Notes: generated by a model from the sequence alone, not told the origin. A DNA stretch of 64,000 bases from MFD04580-c1 sp963702995 (GCA_963702995.1 OY969783.1:2046001-2110000), one strand, 5' to 3'; shown: positions 15,044-28,617, counted from the first letter of the stretch. Program-made: numbers and translations.

Positions 15044-15553
15044 ATGGAAACTCCCTCCCTCACCCACCTTGATGCCTCCGGCGCCGCCCGAATGGTGGAC
15101 GTGGGCCACAAGCCCGTCACCGCTCGCGAAGCGATCGCCGAAGGGTTCATCGTCATCCAGCCGGCCACGCTCCGCGCGATCGCGGCCGATGAGGTGCCCA
15201 AGGGCGAAGTCCTCGGCACCGCCCGCATCGCCGGCATCCTTGCCGCCAAGCGCTGCGCCGAGCTGATCCCCCTCTGCCACGGGTTGCCGATCGACAGCGT
15301 CGAAGTCCACTTCGACCTCCCCGAGCTTGAGCCCGACCACGAAGCGCCCGTCCGCCTGCGGATCAAAGGGATCGCCCGCGTCACAGCCAGGACCGGCGTC
15401 GAGATGGAAGCCCTCACCGCCGTCTCCATCGCCGCGCTGACGGTCTACGACATGTGCAAGGCGATCGACAAGACAATGGTGATCGACGGCGTCCGCCTGA
15501 TCGGAAAGACTGGCGGGACAAAAGGGTTCACACCGACGGGCAACATCTCGTAG
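15044..15553 (+). CDS. moaC: Cyclic pyranopterin monophosphate synthase
   Basis: MoaC converts the MoaA product 3',8-cyclo-7,8-dihydro-GTP into cyclic pyranopterin monophosphate in molybdenum cofactor synthesis. The 169-residue protein has the family core: 'MVDVGHKPVTAREA', 'ELIPLCHGLPI' (usually PLCHPL), 'GVEMEALTAVSIAALTVYD', the catalytic-loop 'CKAIDKTM' and 'LIGKTGG'. ATG at 15044 gives the standard short lead-in. The nearest cofactor gene is the moeB homologue 13 kb away, so no moa operon is present here. Confidence 0.95.
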   Translation: METPSLTHLDASGAARMVDVGHKPVTAREAIAEGFIVIQPATLRAIAADEVPKGEVLGTARIAGILAAKRCAELIPLCHGLPIDSVEVHFDLPELEPDHEAPVRLRIKGIARVTARTGVEMEALTAVSIAALTVYDMCKAIDKTMVIDGVRLIGKTGGTKGFTPTGNIS

Positions 15554-15649
15554 GGCACGCATTGCGTGCCGCCGACGGGGGTCATCTCTTGGAGAGACAC
15601 GGCGCCGGCGACCGATCAGGTGACGTGGCGGGAGGCGATGCGTGCCCTG
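15550..15649. repeat. Dispersed hairpin repeat, family B, copy 1
   Basis: TAGGGCACGCATTGCGTGCC (self-complementary) begins within the last codons of moaC and pairs with GGCGATGCGTGCCCT at its right end. Other copies lie at 32.2 and 46.8 kb. Being attached to the moaC stop, it may also act as the gene's 3' hairpin. Confidence 0.7.
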
Positions 15650-15667
15650 ACGCGAAAATGACCTCGT

Positions 15668-16108
15668 CTACACTTCGATCGCCGCAAGTCGCCCGTCCAG
15701 GAACTCTTGCAGGAACGAAGCGGCCGCCAGGGCGTCAAGCTGCTTCTTTTTGTCCCGGCGCGTCATCTTCTCGCCCCCCCGCTTGCGCTCGATCAGCCCC
15801 TGCTCGGCCGAAAAGGAGCTGAGGCGCTCGTCCACGAATAGGACGGGGACCCCCGCCTTCTGGGAAACCTCCTTCGCCCAGGCGATCGCCTGACGGGCGG
15901 CCGGTCCGAAGGAGTCGTCCATATTGAGAGGCAACCCGACGACCAGCCGCCGTACGTCTTCGCGGCGGACGAGGTCGAGGATCGGAGCGATGGCCGAATC
16001 GGTGCCGGTCACGTTGAGGACGTCGTACGGCGTTGCGAAGCGGCCGCCTTCATCGCTCAACGCCAGGCCCACCCGCCGCGTGCCAAGATCGATCGCCAAC
16101 GTACGCAT
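15668..16108 (-). CDS. ruvX: RuvX/YqgF family Holliday-junction resolvase-like nuclease
   Basis: This RNase H-fold nuclease family is implicated in pre-16S rRNA 5' processing and Holliday junction resolution. The 146 residues contain the first acidic residue in 'LAIDLGTRRVGLALSD', the strand 'RLVVGLPLNMDDS', the 'FVDERLSS' motif and the last Asp in 'QLDALAAA', the expected catalytic set. ATG at 16108 ('MRTLAIDLG') is the family start; an upstream extension adds only low-complexity residues. The protein has the normal length. Confidence 0.9.
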   Translation of the reverse strand: MRTLAIDLGTRRVGLALSDEGGRFATPYDVLNVTGTDSAIAPILDLVRREDVRRLVVGLPLNMDDSFGPAARQAIAWAKEVSQKAGVPVLFVDERLSSFSAEQGLIERKRGGEKMTRRDKKKQLDALAAASFLQEFLDGRLAAIEV

Positions 16109-16446
16109 GGCCTTATTCGATCGGCTGGGGCGTCGCAACGCCAGCGTCCGAGCCATTACCGCCAGTCGTCGCCGCCTCGCCGGCGTTTACCGCGGCGACA
16201 TCGACCTGTGATTGGGCGGCTCCGTCGCCCCGTACGGCGACGGCCCGCTTCCTGGCGGCCGCGGGTTGTTCGCGGCGTGCCCGCGTGTTGACGGCTGCCG
16301 CGAACCTGTCTCACCCCTCGCCCCGAGTGCCGCGCCCGCATTGGCAACGTTCGGCCACTCTCTGTAGAGTCACCCGCCTTGACGCGCGGCGGCGGCGGGT
16401 GACTGGCGCCGGCCGCGGCGCCGCCGGAAGCGAGAGTGGAGCACGC
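16109..16446. other. Gap between ruvX and the M29 peptidase, nothing identified
   Basis: A minus-strand open stretch of ~65 codons ends at a TAA five bases upstream of ruvX and has protein-like composition, but no usable start codon lies within it. It could be the tail of a damaged upstream gene. No hairpin family is present. Confidence 0.4.
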
Positions 16447-17565
16447 ATGACCGACCCCCGCATCGAGAAGCTTGCCGATCTGCTGATCAACTATTCCTGT
16501 GCGGTCCAACCCGGCGAGAACGTCCTGATCGAAGCGATCGACGTGCCCCACGAATTTACCAAGGCGCTGGTCCGGGCGGCCGGCGAGGCGGGCGGGCGGC
16601 CGGTGGTCTGGCTCAAGAGCAACGAAGTCCAGCGCGCCCTGATGCTCGCCGGGACGGCCGAGCAGTGGGACGTCATCGCCGACGTTGAGAAGGGGATGAT
16701 GCAGAAGGCCCAGTGCTACCTGGGCATCCGGGGGAACGCGAACGTCTCGGAGATGTCGGATGTTCCGGCCGACAAGCAGAAGCTTTACGAACGGTCCGTC
16801 TGGAAGCGCGTCCACCACGACGTGCGGATCAAGAAGACCCGCTGGTGCGTCCTCCGCTGGCCCAACCCCAGCATGGCCCAGATGGCCGAGATGAGCACGG
16901 AGGCTTTTGAAGACTTCTACTTCAACGTCTGCACGCTCGATTACCGCAAGATGAGCCGGGCCATGAAGCCGCTGGTGAAACGCCTGGCCAAGGCGGACAA
17001 GGTCCATCTGATGGGCCCGGGGGATACGGATTTGCGGTTCAGCGTCAAAGGCATCGACGCGATCCCGTGCGACGGCCGCGTGAACATCCCCGATGGCGAG
17101 GTCTTCTCCGCGCCCGTCCGCGACAGCGTGAACGGCGTGATCCACTTCAATTGCCCCACCATCTATCGCGGGACGACGCACAACGATATCCGCCTGGTCT
17201 TCAAGGAGGGGAAGATCGTCGAGGCGACCAGCACGGCGACGCAGAAGCTCAACGAGGTGCTCGATACGGACAAGGGGTCGCGCTATGTGGGCGAGTTCGC
17301 GATCGGCTTTAACCCCTACTGCACCAAGCCGATGAAGGACATCCTCTTCGACGAGAAGATCGCCGGCAGCATTCACTTTACGCCCGGCTCCTGCTACGAC
17401 GAAGCCTCGAACGGGAACAAGAGCGACATCCACTGGGACATGGTGATGCGCCAGACGCCCGACGTCGGCGGCGGCGAAGTCTGGTTTGACGGGAAGCTCG
17501 TTCGCAAGGACGGGCTGTTTGTCATCCCCGAACTTGAAGCGCTGAACCCCGAGCAACTGAAATAA
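16447..17565 (+). CDS. M29-family aminopeptidase
   Basis: This 372-residue cytoplasmic metallo-aminopeptidase resembles AmpS/PepS/aminopeptidase T, releasing N-terminal residues from peptides with two divalent metals. The family's metal-ligand regions are visible: 'PDGEVFSAPV', 'GEFAIGFNPYC', 'GSIHFTPGSCYD' and 'SDIHWDMVM'. The start 'MTDPRIEKLADLLINYS' matches the family N-terminus. It stands alone on the plus strand, followed by a palindromic repeat. Confidence 0.9.
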   Translation: MTDPRIEKLADLLINYSCAVQPGENVLIEAIDVPHEFTKALVRAAGEAGGRPVVWLKSNEVQRALMLAGTAEQWDVIADVEKGMMQKAQCYLGIRGNANVSEMSDVPADKQKLYERSVWKRVHHDVRIKKTRWCVLRWPNPSMAQMAEMSTEAFEDFYFNVCTLDYRKMSRAMKPLVKRLAKADKVHLMGPGDTDLRFSVKGIDAIPCDGRVNIPDGEVFSAPVRDSVNGVIHFNCPTIYRGTTHNDIRLVFKEGKIVEATSTATQKLNEVLDTDKGSRYVGEFAIGFNPYCTKPMKDILFDEKIAGSIHFTPGSCYDEASNGNKSDIHWDMVMRQTPDVGGGEVWFDGKLVRKDGLFVIPELEALNPEQLK

Positions 17566-17583
17566 CGGTGGGTGCGACCCCCT

Positions 17584-17667
17584 GTAGCAGGCACACTCCG
17601 TGTGCCGTCCGCCCGGTTATCGAGCGCTCTCCAAGACGGGCTACGGCACACGGAGTGTGCCTGCTAT
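17584..17667. repeat. Dispersed hairpin repeat, family C, copy 2
   Basis: GCAGGCACACTCCGTGTGCC (left arm from 17588) and its nearly perfect complement ending at 17667 form a ~25-bp stem around a 33-base loop. It follows the M29 gene stop by about 20 bases. Confidence 0.8.
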
Positions 17668-17845
17668 TTGGGGTCCGTTGATCAGACGGTGGCTGGATCC
17701 GGCCGCGCTAACACCCTGTTAATTTTGGGTTAGCGTGATCTGTGTCATTTTGGACGGGGCTTCCTCGTCAGGAAACTCCTGCAAACCCGCGTGCGGTTTC
17801 GGGCGGTCCCGAGGCGCGCGCGAATTATCAAACAAGCGAGTTCCG

Positions 17846-18477
17846 ATGAACAATGCGGCCGTCCAACCGGGAGCTGCTCCGCAACCGGGCCTTTTCCTGG
17901 GCCGGATGCTCTCGAACTTCAAGCAAATCGCCAGCTTTACCCCCTCCAGCCGGTGGCTCTCGCAAGAGTGCTGCCGATTCATCGACCCGTCCCGCCCCCA
18001 GATCATCGTCGAGCTGGGCGCCGGCACGCGCCGATCACCGAGCTGGCGGCCAGCATGATGCACCCCGACAGCCGACTGATCGCCCTGGAGATCTGCGACG
18101 ACTTCGCCCAGGCGATCAAGAAGCGCGTCCCCAAGGCGGAAGTGGTGTGCGCCAACGTGCGCGACACCGACAGGGTTCTCCGCGACCGCGGCGTCGAAAA
18201 AATCGACGTCCTGATCAGCGGCATCCCCACGCCCAGCCTTCCGCCCGAGATCAACAAAGCGGTCCTGGAAGCCGTCACCCCGCGACTGGGCGACGCTTAC
18301 TTCAGCCAGCTCACGGTCATGCCCTGGGTCTACAAAGCCATGTATGAGCGGCTGTTCGCGGACGTCCTCTGGAAGCTCGTCCCGCTGAACTTCCCCCCGG
18401 GCGGCGTCTACCACTGCCGCCGGCTCCGTGAAGACTTTGCGACCAAGCTGCCGGGGATGAAGAAGAAAGCCTCTTGA
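17846..18477 (+). CDS. Phospholipid N-methyltransferase-like SAM enzyme (one frame break)
   Basis: The ~210-residue class I methyltransferase resembles the PmtA/COG3963 group that methylates phosphatidylethanolamine. The N-terminus 'FLGRMLSNFKQIASFTPSS' matches that group's 'F-x-R-x-F-x(2)-P-x(2)-VG-x-I-x-PSS' pattern, and SAM motif I 'IVELGAGT' follows. The frame breaks at about 18028-18034, directly after motif I, where bridging yields 'GPITELAASM' and continuous homology to 'MKKKAS'. A related reading is an rRNA dimethyladenosine transferase; the N-terminal pattern favours the lipid enzyme. Confidence 0.75.
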
Positions 18478-18495
18478 GGAAAATCCGAGGGAGGT

Positions 18496-18646
18496 AAATC
18501 CGAAATCCGAAGCACGAAATCCGAAAGAAGCAGAATCCGAAAGAAGCAGAAACCGAAAGAAGCAGAAAGCAGAAAGAAAGGCCCACTTTTTCTTCTTTCT
18601 TCTTCGAAAATTTCCAGTTCTTTCGGATTTCGTGCTTCGGATTTTC
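18496..18646. repeat. Dispersed hairpin repeat, family A, copy 3
   Basis: This is the cleanest copy. The left arm (18496-18530) includes ATCCGAAGCACGAAATCCGA, and the right arm (18616-18646) is its complement over about 25 bases. Internal purine-rich GAAGCAGAA units on the left oppose pyrimidine-rich TTCTTCTTT on the right, so the hairpin is close to continuous. Confidence 0.8.
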
Positions 18647-18747
18647 TTCTTCTCCGCCATCTCGTCGTCACCAAAACACCATCGCCCGGATCGCCTTGCG
18701 GCCATCCGGGCGATCTGTTTTTCGGCATCAGGCGGGTTGCGACCGAA

Positions 18748-19272
18748 TCAGACCGCCAGAACGCCGGTTCGAATCAGGTAGGCCATGCGGCCGCGTTGCT
18801 CGGGGTTGAGCGTGGCGTGGATCTGCTGCAAGGCTCGGGTCACGGCATCGCGGAGCCGGGTGCTGCTGGCGACGCGCCGCTCACCGGCGGCCGCGGCCTT
18901 GGCGTTGTCGAACGCCTCGCCGGCCAGCGCGTCGGCCAGCTCGGCCCGGGCGCGGCGGTCGTCCACTTCAGCCTGGGCGCGCTCGGTCTTCAGCTCATCC
19001 AGGATGCGGGCGAACTCGGCGACCTGTTTCTCGTCGAGCTCGAGCTTGTACGCGAGGAACCGGAGCGGGCGTCGAACGCCGAAGCCGCCCCCGGGACCTC
19101 CGAAGAAGCCCCCTTCCGACGAATCAACGCCTAAGCCGTGACCCATCGCTGGACCTCCCCACCCCAAGCCGCTGCCGGGGTGGAAACCTTGGAAAAAACC
19201 GTGAACGGAAAACGGGTGACCCTGGATTGGGTGGCCGTGGTGCGTGCGGCACCCTCGGTGAGAGAAATGCAT
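18748..19272 (-). CDS. CpxP/Spy-like protein with His- and Gly-rich N-terminus
   Basis: The last ~100 of 174 residues form a long charged helix pair ('LELDEKQVAEFARILDELK', then 'ALQQIHATLNPEQRGRMAY') typical of the LTxxQ/CpxP/Spy and periplasmic heavy-metal-sensor group. The first ~70 residues are rich in His and Gly ('CRTHHGHPIQGHPF'), which suggests metal binding. There is no obvious signal peptide, which is unusual for the group. ATG at 19272 has AGGAG seven bases upstream. Its partner regulator is not in this window. Confidence 0.65.
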   Translation of the reverse strand: MHFSHRGCRTHHGHPIQGHPFSVHGFFQGFHPGSGLGWGGPAMGHGLGVDSSEGGFFGGPGGGFGVRRPLRFLAYKLELDEKQVAEFARILDELKTERAQAEVDDRRARAELADALAGEAFDNAKAAAAGERRVASSTRLRDAVTRALQQIHATLNPEQRGRMAYLIRTGVLAV

Positions 19273-19432
19273 GACGATCTCCTGACGCGCCGAGGCAAGA
19301 CGCTCCCGGCGGGGACTTACTGGCGTGGGCAACATGCCTCACGCTCGAACGATGTTAGGCGGGGCCGGACGGGGGTCAACTGGTGCCAGGAATGCGGTGC
19401 GGTCCCCGCACCCGCGACAGGCGGCTTCGTAG

Positions 19433-19579
19433 GGTCCGCACGAGAGCGCGTCGCGCCACATCCGCCGTGCAGACGCCGACCTGCTCTCGTGCGGACCCTT
19501 CTTCGTGGCCGCGACAGGTCCGCACGAGAGCGGGAGACCCACCGAGCAAGGAAGGCATTCCGCCGCTCTCGTACGGACC
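19433..19579. repeat. Four alternating 15-mers forming two hairpins, family F
   Basis: GGTCCGCACGAGAGC occurs forward at 19433 and 19517 and inverted at 19483 and 19565 (one mismatch in the last), with near-equal spacings of about 35 bases inside each pair. The block fills the 344-base gap between the CpxP-like gene and the end of mfd. It could be a REP-type pair or an operator cluster for the CpxP-like gene; nothing else is visible in the gap. Confidence 0.7.
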
Positions 19580-19616
19580 CTACCCGCGCAGCCGCCACCA
19601 AACGACGGCCCGTCCC

Positions 19617-23361
<3,745 letters not shown>

Positions 23362-23525
23362 GGGAAAACATGGTAGGTTTGCGGCGGGGCCGGGTAAAGC
23401 TGATTCGATGCGGCCTTCGCCGGCCACCTCCGTCCGCTATCCCAGATAAAACTGCGCACGCGCAAACGATGTGGGCGGCTCGTGGCTCGTTCCATCGAAA
23501 ACAGCGGGTTACGGCCCGCGATCAA

Positions 23526-23599
23526 GTGCCGCCGGTGCCCTCACCGGCGGTGTCGCCGCTCCTACAAAGGACCCGTCGGTGAGGGCACCGGCGGCACGT
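23526..23599. repeat. Dispersed hairpin repeat, family E, copy 1
   Basis: GTGCCGCCGGTGCCCTCACC and its complement at 23577-23599 flank a short loop upstream of mfd. Similarity to the 52.8-kb copy continues outside the stem to about 23645 (GGCAAGACTGCGGG on the minus strand), so the mobile unit is larger than the hairpin and the two copies are in opposite orientation. Confidence 0.75.
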
Positions 23600-23644
23600 C
23601 GGATCATATCGCCCCGCACCCGCAGTCTTGCCAGGAACGGTCCA

Positions 23645-26523
23645 CTAGCGTTGCTTCTTTGCGGCCCAGGCGACGACGCTGGCGACGATCGCGATCAACT
23701 CGGCCGGTTCGACCGGTTTGGCAACGTGGTGCTGGAAGCCGGCCATGACGGCGCGCCGTCGGTCCTCGGAGCGTGCGTAGGCGGTGAGCGCGACGGCCGG
23801 GACGTCCCCTCCCTCTTCCGGCGCCAACGCCCTGACCCGACGGATGAGCGAATAGCCGTCTTCCGCCGGCATCCCGATGTCCGAGATCATGACGTCGGGG
23901 CGATCGGCGCGAACGAGCTCGAACGCCTCCGTCGCCGACGCCGCGACCGCCACCACCGCGTTACAGTCCTCAAGCAGCCGCTTGACCAGCGACCGCGCGT
24001 CGGGCTCGTCATCGACGACCAGCACCCGCAGGCCGTCCAATTTCGCACAATCGTCCAGCGGAGCGACCCGAAGCCCGACGTGACCGGACGGGTGGCGGCG
24101 CTCCGGCAGCGGCTCGGGCTCGGCGTGAAGCGGCGTTAGCGGCAGGGTGACGGTGAAGGTCGATCCTTTGCCCGGGCCCGGGCTCTTCGCCCGAACGCTG
24201 CCGCCGTGGAGCTCGACCAGTTGCTTGACGATCGACAAACCCAGGCCCAGGCCGCCGTGCCGGCGGGTGGTGGTCGCGTCGGCCTGCCGGAACCGATCGA
24301 ACACGTAGGGCAGGAACTCGGGCTTCATCCCCTCGCCCGAGTCAATGATGCTCACCTCCACGTGCGAATTGACGCGCTCCAACAACACCTGCACGCGACT
24401 GCCGCGCGGCGAGAATTTCACGCTGTTGCTCAGCAGGTTCCAGAAGACCTGCTGCAGGCGCGAAGGGTCGCCCGAGATCGGGCCGGCGTGCGGGTCGAGC
24501 ACCACCTGAAGCCGAACGCCTTTTGAATCGGCCGCGTGGCGGACGGTCTGCACCGCCGCCTCGATGACCGGAGCGAGATCGACCCGCTGAACCTCAAGGC
24601 GCACCTTCCCGCTGATGATGCGGCTCATCTCCAGGAGGTCTTCAATGATTTTAGTCTGCGCGCGGGCATTGCGTTCAATCGTCTCCAGGCCTTGCCGCAT
24701 GTCCTCGTCGGAGCTGCCGTCGGATCGGAGGATCTGCGACCATCCGAGGATCGCGTTGAGGGGCGTGCGAAGCTCGTGCGACAAGGTCGCCAGGAACTCG
24801 TCCTTCACGCGGCTCGCCCGTTCGGCCTCGGCGCGCGCGGTTCGTTCGGCATCGAGCAGCTTGGCGCGCTCCTGGCCGGCGCGGCGCCAGTCTTCGATGT
24901 CGGTATTGGTGCCGAACCAGAGCGTGATGCGGCCGCCGGCGTCGCGAAGCGGGGCCACGCGCGTGAGGAACCACCGAAACAGACCATCGGCGCCTCTGAG
25001 CGGGAACTCCATCTCAAACGTCACGCCGGTGGCGATCGAATGCCGCCAAGCCTCCAGGACGCGTGGCAGTTCGTCGGGGTCGTGGACCGCCTGCCAGCCC
25101 CATCCTTCCATTTGTTGCGGCGTCGTGCCCGTGTAGTCGTACCACCGGCGGTTGTACCAGGTGATAAACCCGTCGGGGTTCGCCATCCACGCCAGTTGCG
25201 GGATCGTCTCGGCCAGTTGCCGGAACCTCGCTTCGCTCTCCTGAAGGTTCGCCTCGGCCGTCTTCTGCACGGTGACGTCACGGACGGCAAGCACCGCAAG
25301 GGCGACAGTCCCTTCCGGGTCGCGCACCTGCGTGCCGCCATAGCTGCCGACCCAGACTTTTCCGGTATCCCGGCGGCGGACGCGGACTTCGTAGTTGTTC
25401 AACCGCTCGCCTCGAAGCACGCGCGACATCGGCCACTCGCTTAACGGCAGAAATTTCCCGCTCGCGTCGTGCAGCTCGAACAGGTCGGGGTAGTCCGCTA
25501 ATCGCGTCAGCATCTCCCCCATGGACGCGAACTCGTGCAGCGCCAGGGCGGCGGGGTTCATCGCCGTCAGCTCCCCCCGGGGGCTGGCGAGGACGAGCCC
25601 TTCGGTCATGCTCTCCACGACCGCCTGCCATCGCGCCAGCCCGGACTCGGCGAGGGCCTTGGTGCGGTAGAGTTCTTCCTCGGCCCGCCGGCGGGCGGTG
25701 ACATCGGTAATCACCCCGAGCAGGGCCTGGGGGCGGCCGCCGCCGTCGCGCAGCACCGTCGAGCTCACATGGACCCAGACGTGCGCCCCATCCTTCCGCA
25801 CGTATCGCTTCTCGACGTCATAGCTGCCGTTGCCCTCCCGCTTGGACTTCTCCATCAGCTCAATGCTCTGAGCCAGGTCTTCGGGATGGGTCACGTCCTG
25901 CATTCGCCGGTTGAGCAGTTCCTCGCGGGGGTATCCGAGCAGATCGCAAAGCCGCTGGTTGGCGAGGACGAACCGCCCGGCCATGTCCAACTGGCCGATG
26001 CCCGCCGTCGATTGCTCGAAGACGGCCCGCAGGCGCTCCTCGCTGCGCGCAGCGCTCGCTCGGATTGTTCCCGCTCGACGAGGTGCGTTCGAACCTGGTA
26101 CTGCCGCTCACGCGCTCGCAGCGCGAACCGCACGATGCTCAACAGGCTGGTAACGCGTAGCGGCCGCTCAAGCACGCTCGCGTTCCCCAGGTGGGCGAGC
26201 AATGCGGTGAGCTTCGGCGACTCCGCGCCCGCCCGGGAGAGGACAACGACGGGCAGGTCCGACCACAGAGGCTGCGATTGGATGCACGCGACCAGGCCAT
26301 CAGGCTCGGCCGCCAAGGCCTCCTCCGAGACAACCACCGCGCCGGCGCCTCGCCCGATCGCGTCACAAAGGGTCGCCATGGTCGAACAGACCGTGCAGGA
26401 GATGCCGGCGCCGCCGAGGACCCTGCACATCGCATCGGCGTCCCGCCGGGTCGGCGGGAGGAGCATGACGCGCGCGTTGTTGAGCGCCGCCTCGGGCAGC
26501 GCGTTATCTTGCGTCATCGGCAT
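23645..26523 (-). CDS. Hybrid histidine kinase: pseudo-receiver, three PAS, HisKA, HATPase, receiver (one frame break)
   Basis: The ~959-residue product begins with a receiver-like domain lacking a clear phospho-Asp. Three PAS domains follow ('AVFEQSTAGIGQLD', a middle one, and 'GFITWYNRRWYDYTG'), then the H-box 'LSHELRTPLNAILG', N-box 'NLLSNSVKFS', G-boxes 'DSGEGM' and 'GLGLGLSI', and a C-terminal receiver with 'VVDDEP' and phospho-Asp in 'MISDIGMP'. A frame break near 26045 separates the N-terminal module. The start (ATG 26523 or 26517) overlaps the end of the KaiC gene by 14-20 bases, so the two are translated together. The sensed signal is unknown; no membrane segment is seen, so it is cytoplasmic. 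Confidence 0.85.
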
Positions 26524-28030
26524 TGCCCGTCGGTGTTCGCCCGTCGCTGATATACGTCGGGACCCCCGTCAGGACGCCATGGAAATTCTCCAGCGGCTCG
26601 CCCACTTCGATGCCCCGCTCGGTCACCTGAAGCTCTCGCATGGTCTTCTCGTGCTTGCCGTTGCGCTTCTTGACCACCGAGACCGCCCGGCGCACGCGGC
26701 CGCGCGACTCGAAGTAGCGGAACAGGATCACGTTGTCCGCCAAATAGGTCGTGTCCACCGGCGAGTGCATGCCGCTGCCCATCATGCCCGACTGGGTGAC
26801 GGTCATCAGCGTCACCACGCCTTGCTGGCCGAGGTACGCCAGCAGCTCGTGCAATTGCGCGGTCAGGAACTTCTCCTCGGGCATCGCGTTCAGGTAGCCG
26901 TTGAGGCTGTCCACGATCACCACCCGGGCCCGCCCGCCGAGCCCGTCCGTGCCGTCCACGGCGCGCCGCACGAGCGCCGCGAACTCGCCGGAGGAGAGCT
27001 CGGCCGGGTCAACCTGCTGGAGCGACATCAGGCCGGATGTCAGATGCGGCTCCACCGTGATCCCCAGCTTGCGCGACCGCGAGCGAAAGGTCCCGATGTT
27101 CTCGTCGAACACGTACATCGCGATGCGCTGCCCCCGTTTGGCGGCCGCGACGGCGAACAAAGTGGCTACCGTGGATTTACCCGTCCCCGCCGGCCCGAGC
27201 AACAGCGTGCTGGTCCCGACGGGCAGGCCGCCGCACAGCAGCGCGTCGAGCGCGTCGTTGCCGCTGGCCAGGTCCAGTTCGTCGAACTCGGTATGGTGCT
27301 CGGCCGCGACGAGACGGGGGAAGACGTCCAGGCCGCCTTTGCGGATGGCGAAGTCGTGATAGCCGCCTCGAAAGGAGACACCGCGCATCTTCACGACCCT
27401 GAGCCGCCGCCGCTCGGCGCCGTACTGGTTGGCGAGTTGTTCCAGCACGACCACGCCGTGGGCGATACTCTGAAGCTGGTCGTCATCATGGGAGCCCGTG
27501 CAGTCGTCGAGCATCAGGACGGTGCATTCCCGCCCTCCGAAGAACTGCTTGAGGGCGAGGATCTGTCGCCGGTAACGCAGCGAGTTCTGCGCGACCAGTC
27601 GAAGCTCCGACAGCGAGTCGATCACGACCCGCTTGGGCTTGAGCCGGTCAACCTCGGCGATCATCGCCTCGGTCGTCTCGCCCAGCTCCAGCTCCGATGG
27701 GTTGAAGACGGTCAGTTGAGCGTCCACCGACAGGTTGCGTTCGGAGGGGACAAGCTCGCAGATGTGGACGGCGGACAAGTCCCACCCGTGGCTGCGGGCC
27801 ACCTTCATGATCTCGCGCCTGGATTCGGAGAGCGTAACGTAGAGGCAGATCTCGCCCGCCCTGACGCCTTCGAGAAGGAATTGCATCGCCAGCGTCGTCT
27901 TGCCGGAGCCGGGGGTGCCGGTGACCATGTAGAGGCAGTTGCGCGGGAACCCTCCGCGCAAAATGTCGTCGATGCCTGGGACGCCGGTCGTAAGCGGCCG
28001 GTCGTCAACATGATCGTCGCTGCCGTCCAT
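26504..28030 (-). CDS. KaiC-like dual RecA-domain ATPase
   Basis: The 508-residue protein has two KaiC/RadA-type ATPase domains. Domain 1 has 'GTPGSGKTTL' and 'VIDSLSEL'; domain 2 has 'GPAGTGKSTV' and 'VIVDSLNGY'. ATG at 28030 ('MDGSDDHVDDRPLTTGVPG') gives the usual start; the frame upstream is the mfd remnant. No kaiA or kaiB is nearby. Outside cyanobacteria such proteins pair with PAS/histidine kinases and regulate signalling rather than a clock, which fits the overlapping kinase gene here. Confidence 0.9.
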   Translation of the reverse strand: MDGSDDHVDDRPLTTGVPGIDDILRGGFPRNCLYMVTGTPGSGKTTLAMQFLLEGVRAGEICLYVTLSESRREIMKVARSHGWDLSAVHICELVPSERNLSVDAQLTVFNPSELELGETTEAMIAEVDRLKPKRVVIDSLSELRLVAQNSLRYRRQILALKQFFGGRECTVLMLDDCTGSHDDDQLQSIAHGVVVLEQLANQYGAERRRLRVVKMRGVSFRGGYHDFAIRKGGLDVFPRLVAAEHHTEFDELDLASGNDALDALLCGGLPVGTSTLLLGPAGTGKSTVATLFAVAAAKRGQRIAMYVFDENIGTFRSRSRKLGITVEPHLTSGLMSLQQVDPAELSSGEFAALVRRAVDGTDGLGGRARVVIVDSLNGYLNAMPEEKFLTAQLHELLAYLGQQGVVTLMTVTQSGMMGSGMHSPVDTTYLADNVILFRYFESRGRVRRAVSVVKKRNGKHEKTMRELQVTERGIEVGEPLENFHGVLTGVPTYISDGRTPTGNADDAR

Positions 28031-28229
28031 TGGGACGTGCCCTCCGGGCACAACGCTACGGAGACTCAACCAGTTGGGAGAGCGTGCCCTCTCTCCGCCG
28101 TTGAGCGCCGGCGCTCGAATTCCTGAATCGAGACGTCGCGCGGAACGTGCGCGAATGTAACGAGCTTCATCGGTACGGCCAATGGGCAAACCGCCGCCGT
28201 GCCACCGACCTTTTCCAGTCGGCGGCCGA

Positions 28230-28475
28230 CGATCCGGCTGGATATCTCCCGCGAGGTCAACCGCCTCATCCAGGCGCCCGCACACGGCCAGGCACGGCCG
28301 GTTCAACTCCGCGCAAACCGCCGCCGCCGGACGGCGGAACGCTGCTGCGGCGAAGGCCGAACGTGATTGCCGCGCCGGTCCGGGCCAGCGTCCGCCAGTT
28401 CGAGTAGCGGCAGCGCAGCGGCAAGCCGCCCGATCGTGTCGGGGTGGATCGATTCGTGGGAAATCATGTAAGGTT
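28230..28475 (-). pseudogene. Remnant of the mfd 5' end
   Basis: About 245 bases match the start of mfd (23120-23370), including the bases just before its start codon. The peptide 'TIGRLAAALPLLELA' parallels 'TIGRLAAARPLRDLA', and 'NRPCLAVCGRLDEAVDLAGD' parallels 'QRPCLVVCGHLDEADDLADD', with frame breaks between. The nucleotide identity looks like roughly 75% by eye. It lies in the same orientation as mfd, so mfd 5' ends flank the kinase-kaiC operon. The remainder of the 28031-28617 gap shows nothing else. Confidence 0.75.
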
Positions 28476-28617
28476 GCATCGGCCCAATAGGGGGATCGTT
28501 TCGTTAAGCCCTCGTCCAAATCTATCTTCTCTTAAACAAAAGGTATTTCTGTCGGCTGGCGAGGGAAGGCCGAGCCGGCGATCATACGCTTAAGACAATA
28601 TTCGATGGCCGCAGCCC

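Noticed and set aside
18760..18790. GGTTCGAATC considered as a tRNA T-arm
   Set aside because: It lies inside the CpxP-like coding region and no acceptor or anticodon stem can be formed around it.
25535..28126. An 863-codon plus-strand frame opposite the kinase and kaiC
   Set aside because: Antisense shadow with Arg/Asp/Gly/Val-biased composition; both genes beneath it are unmistakable.
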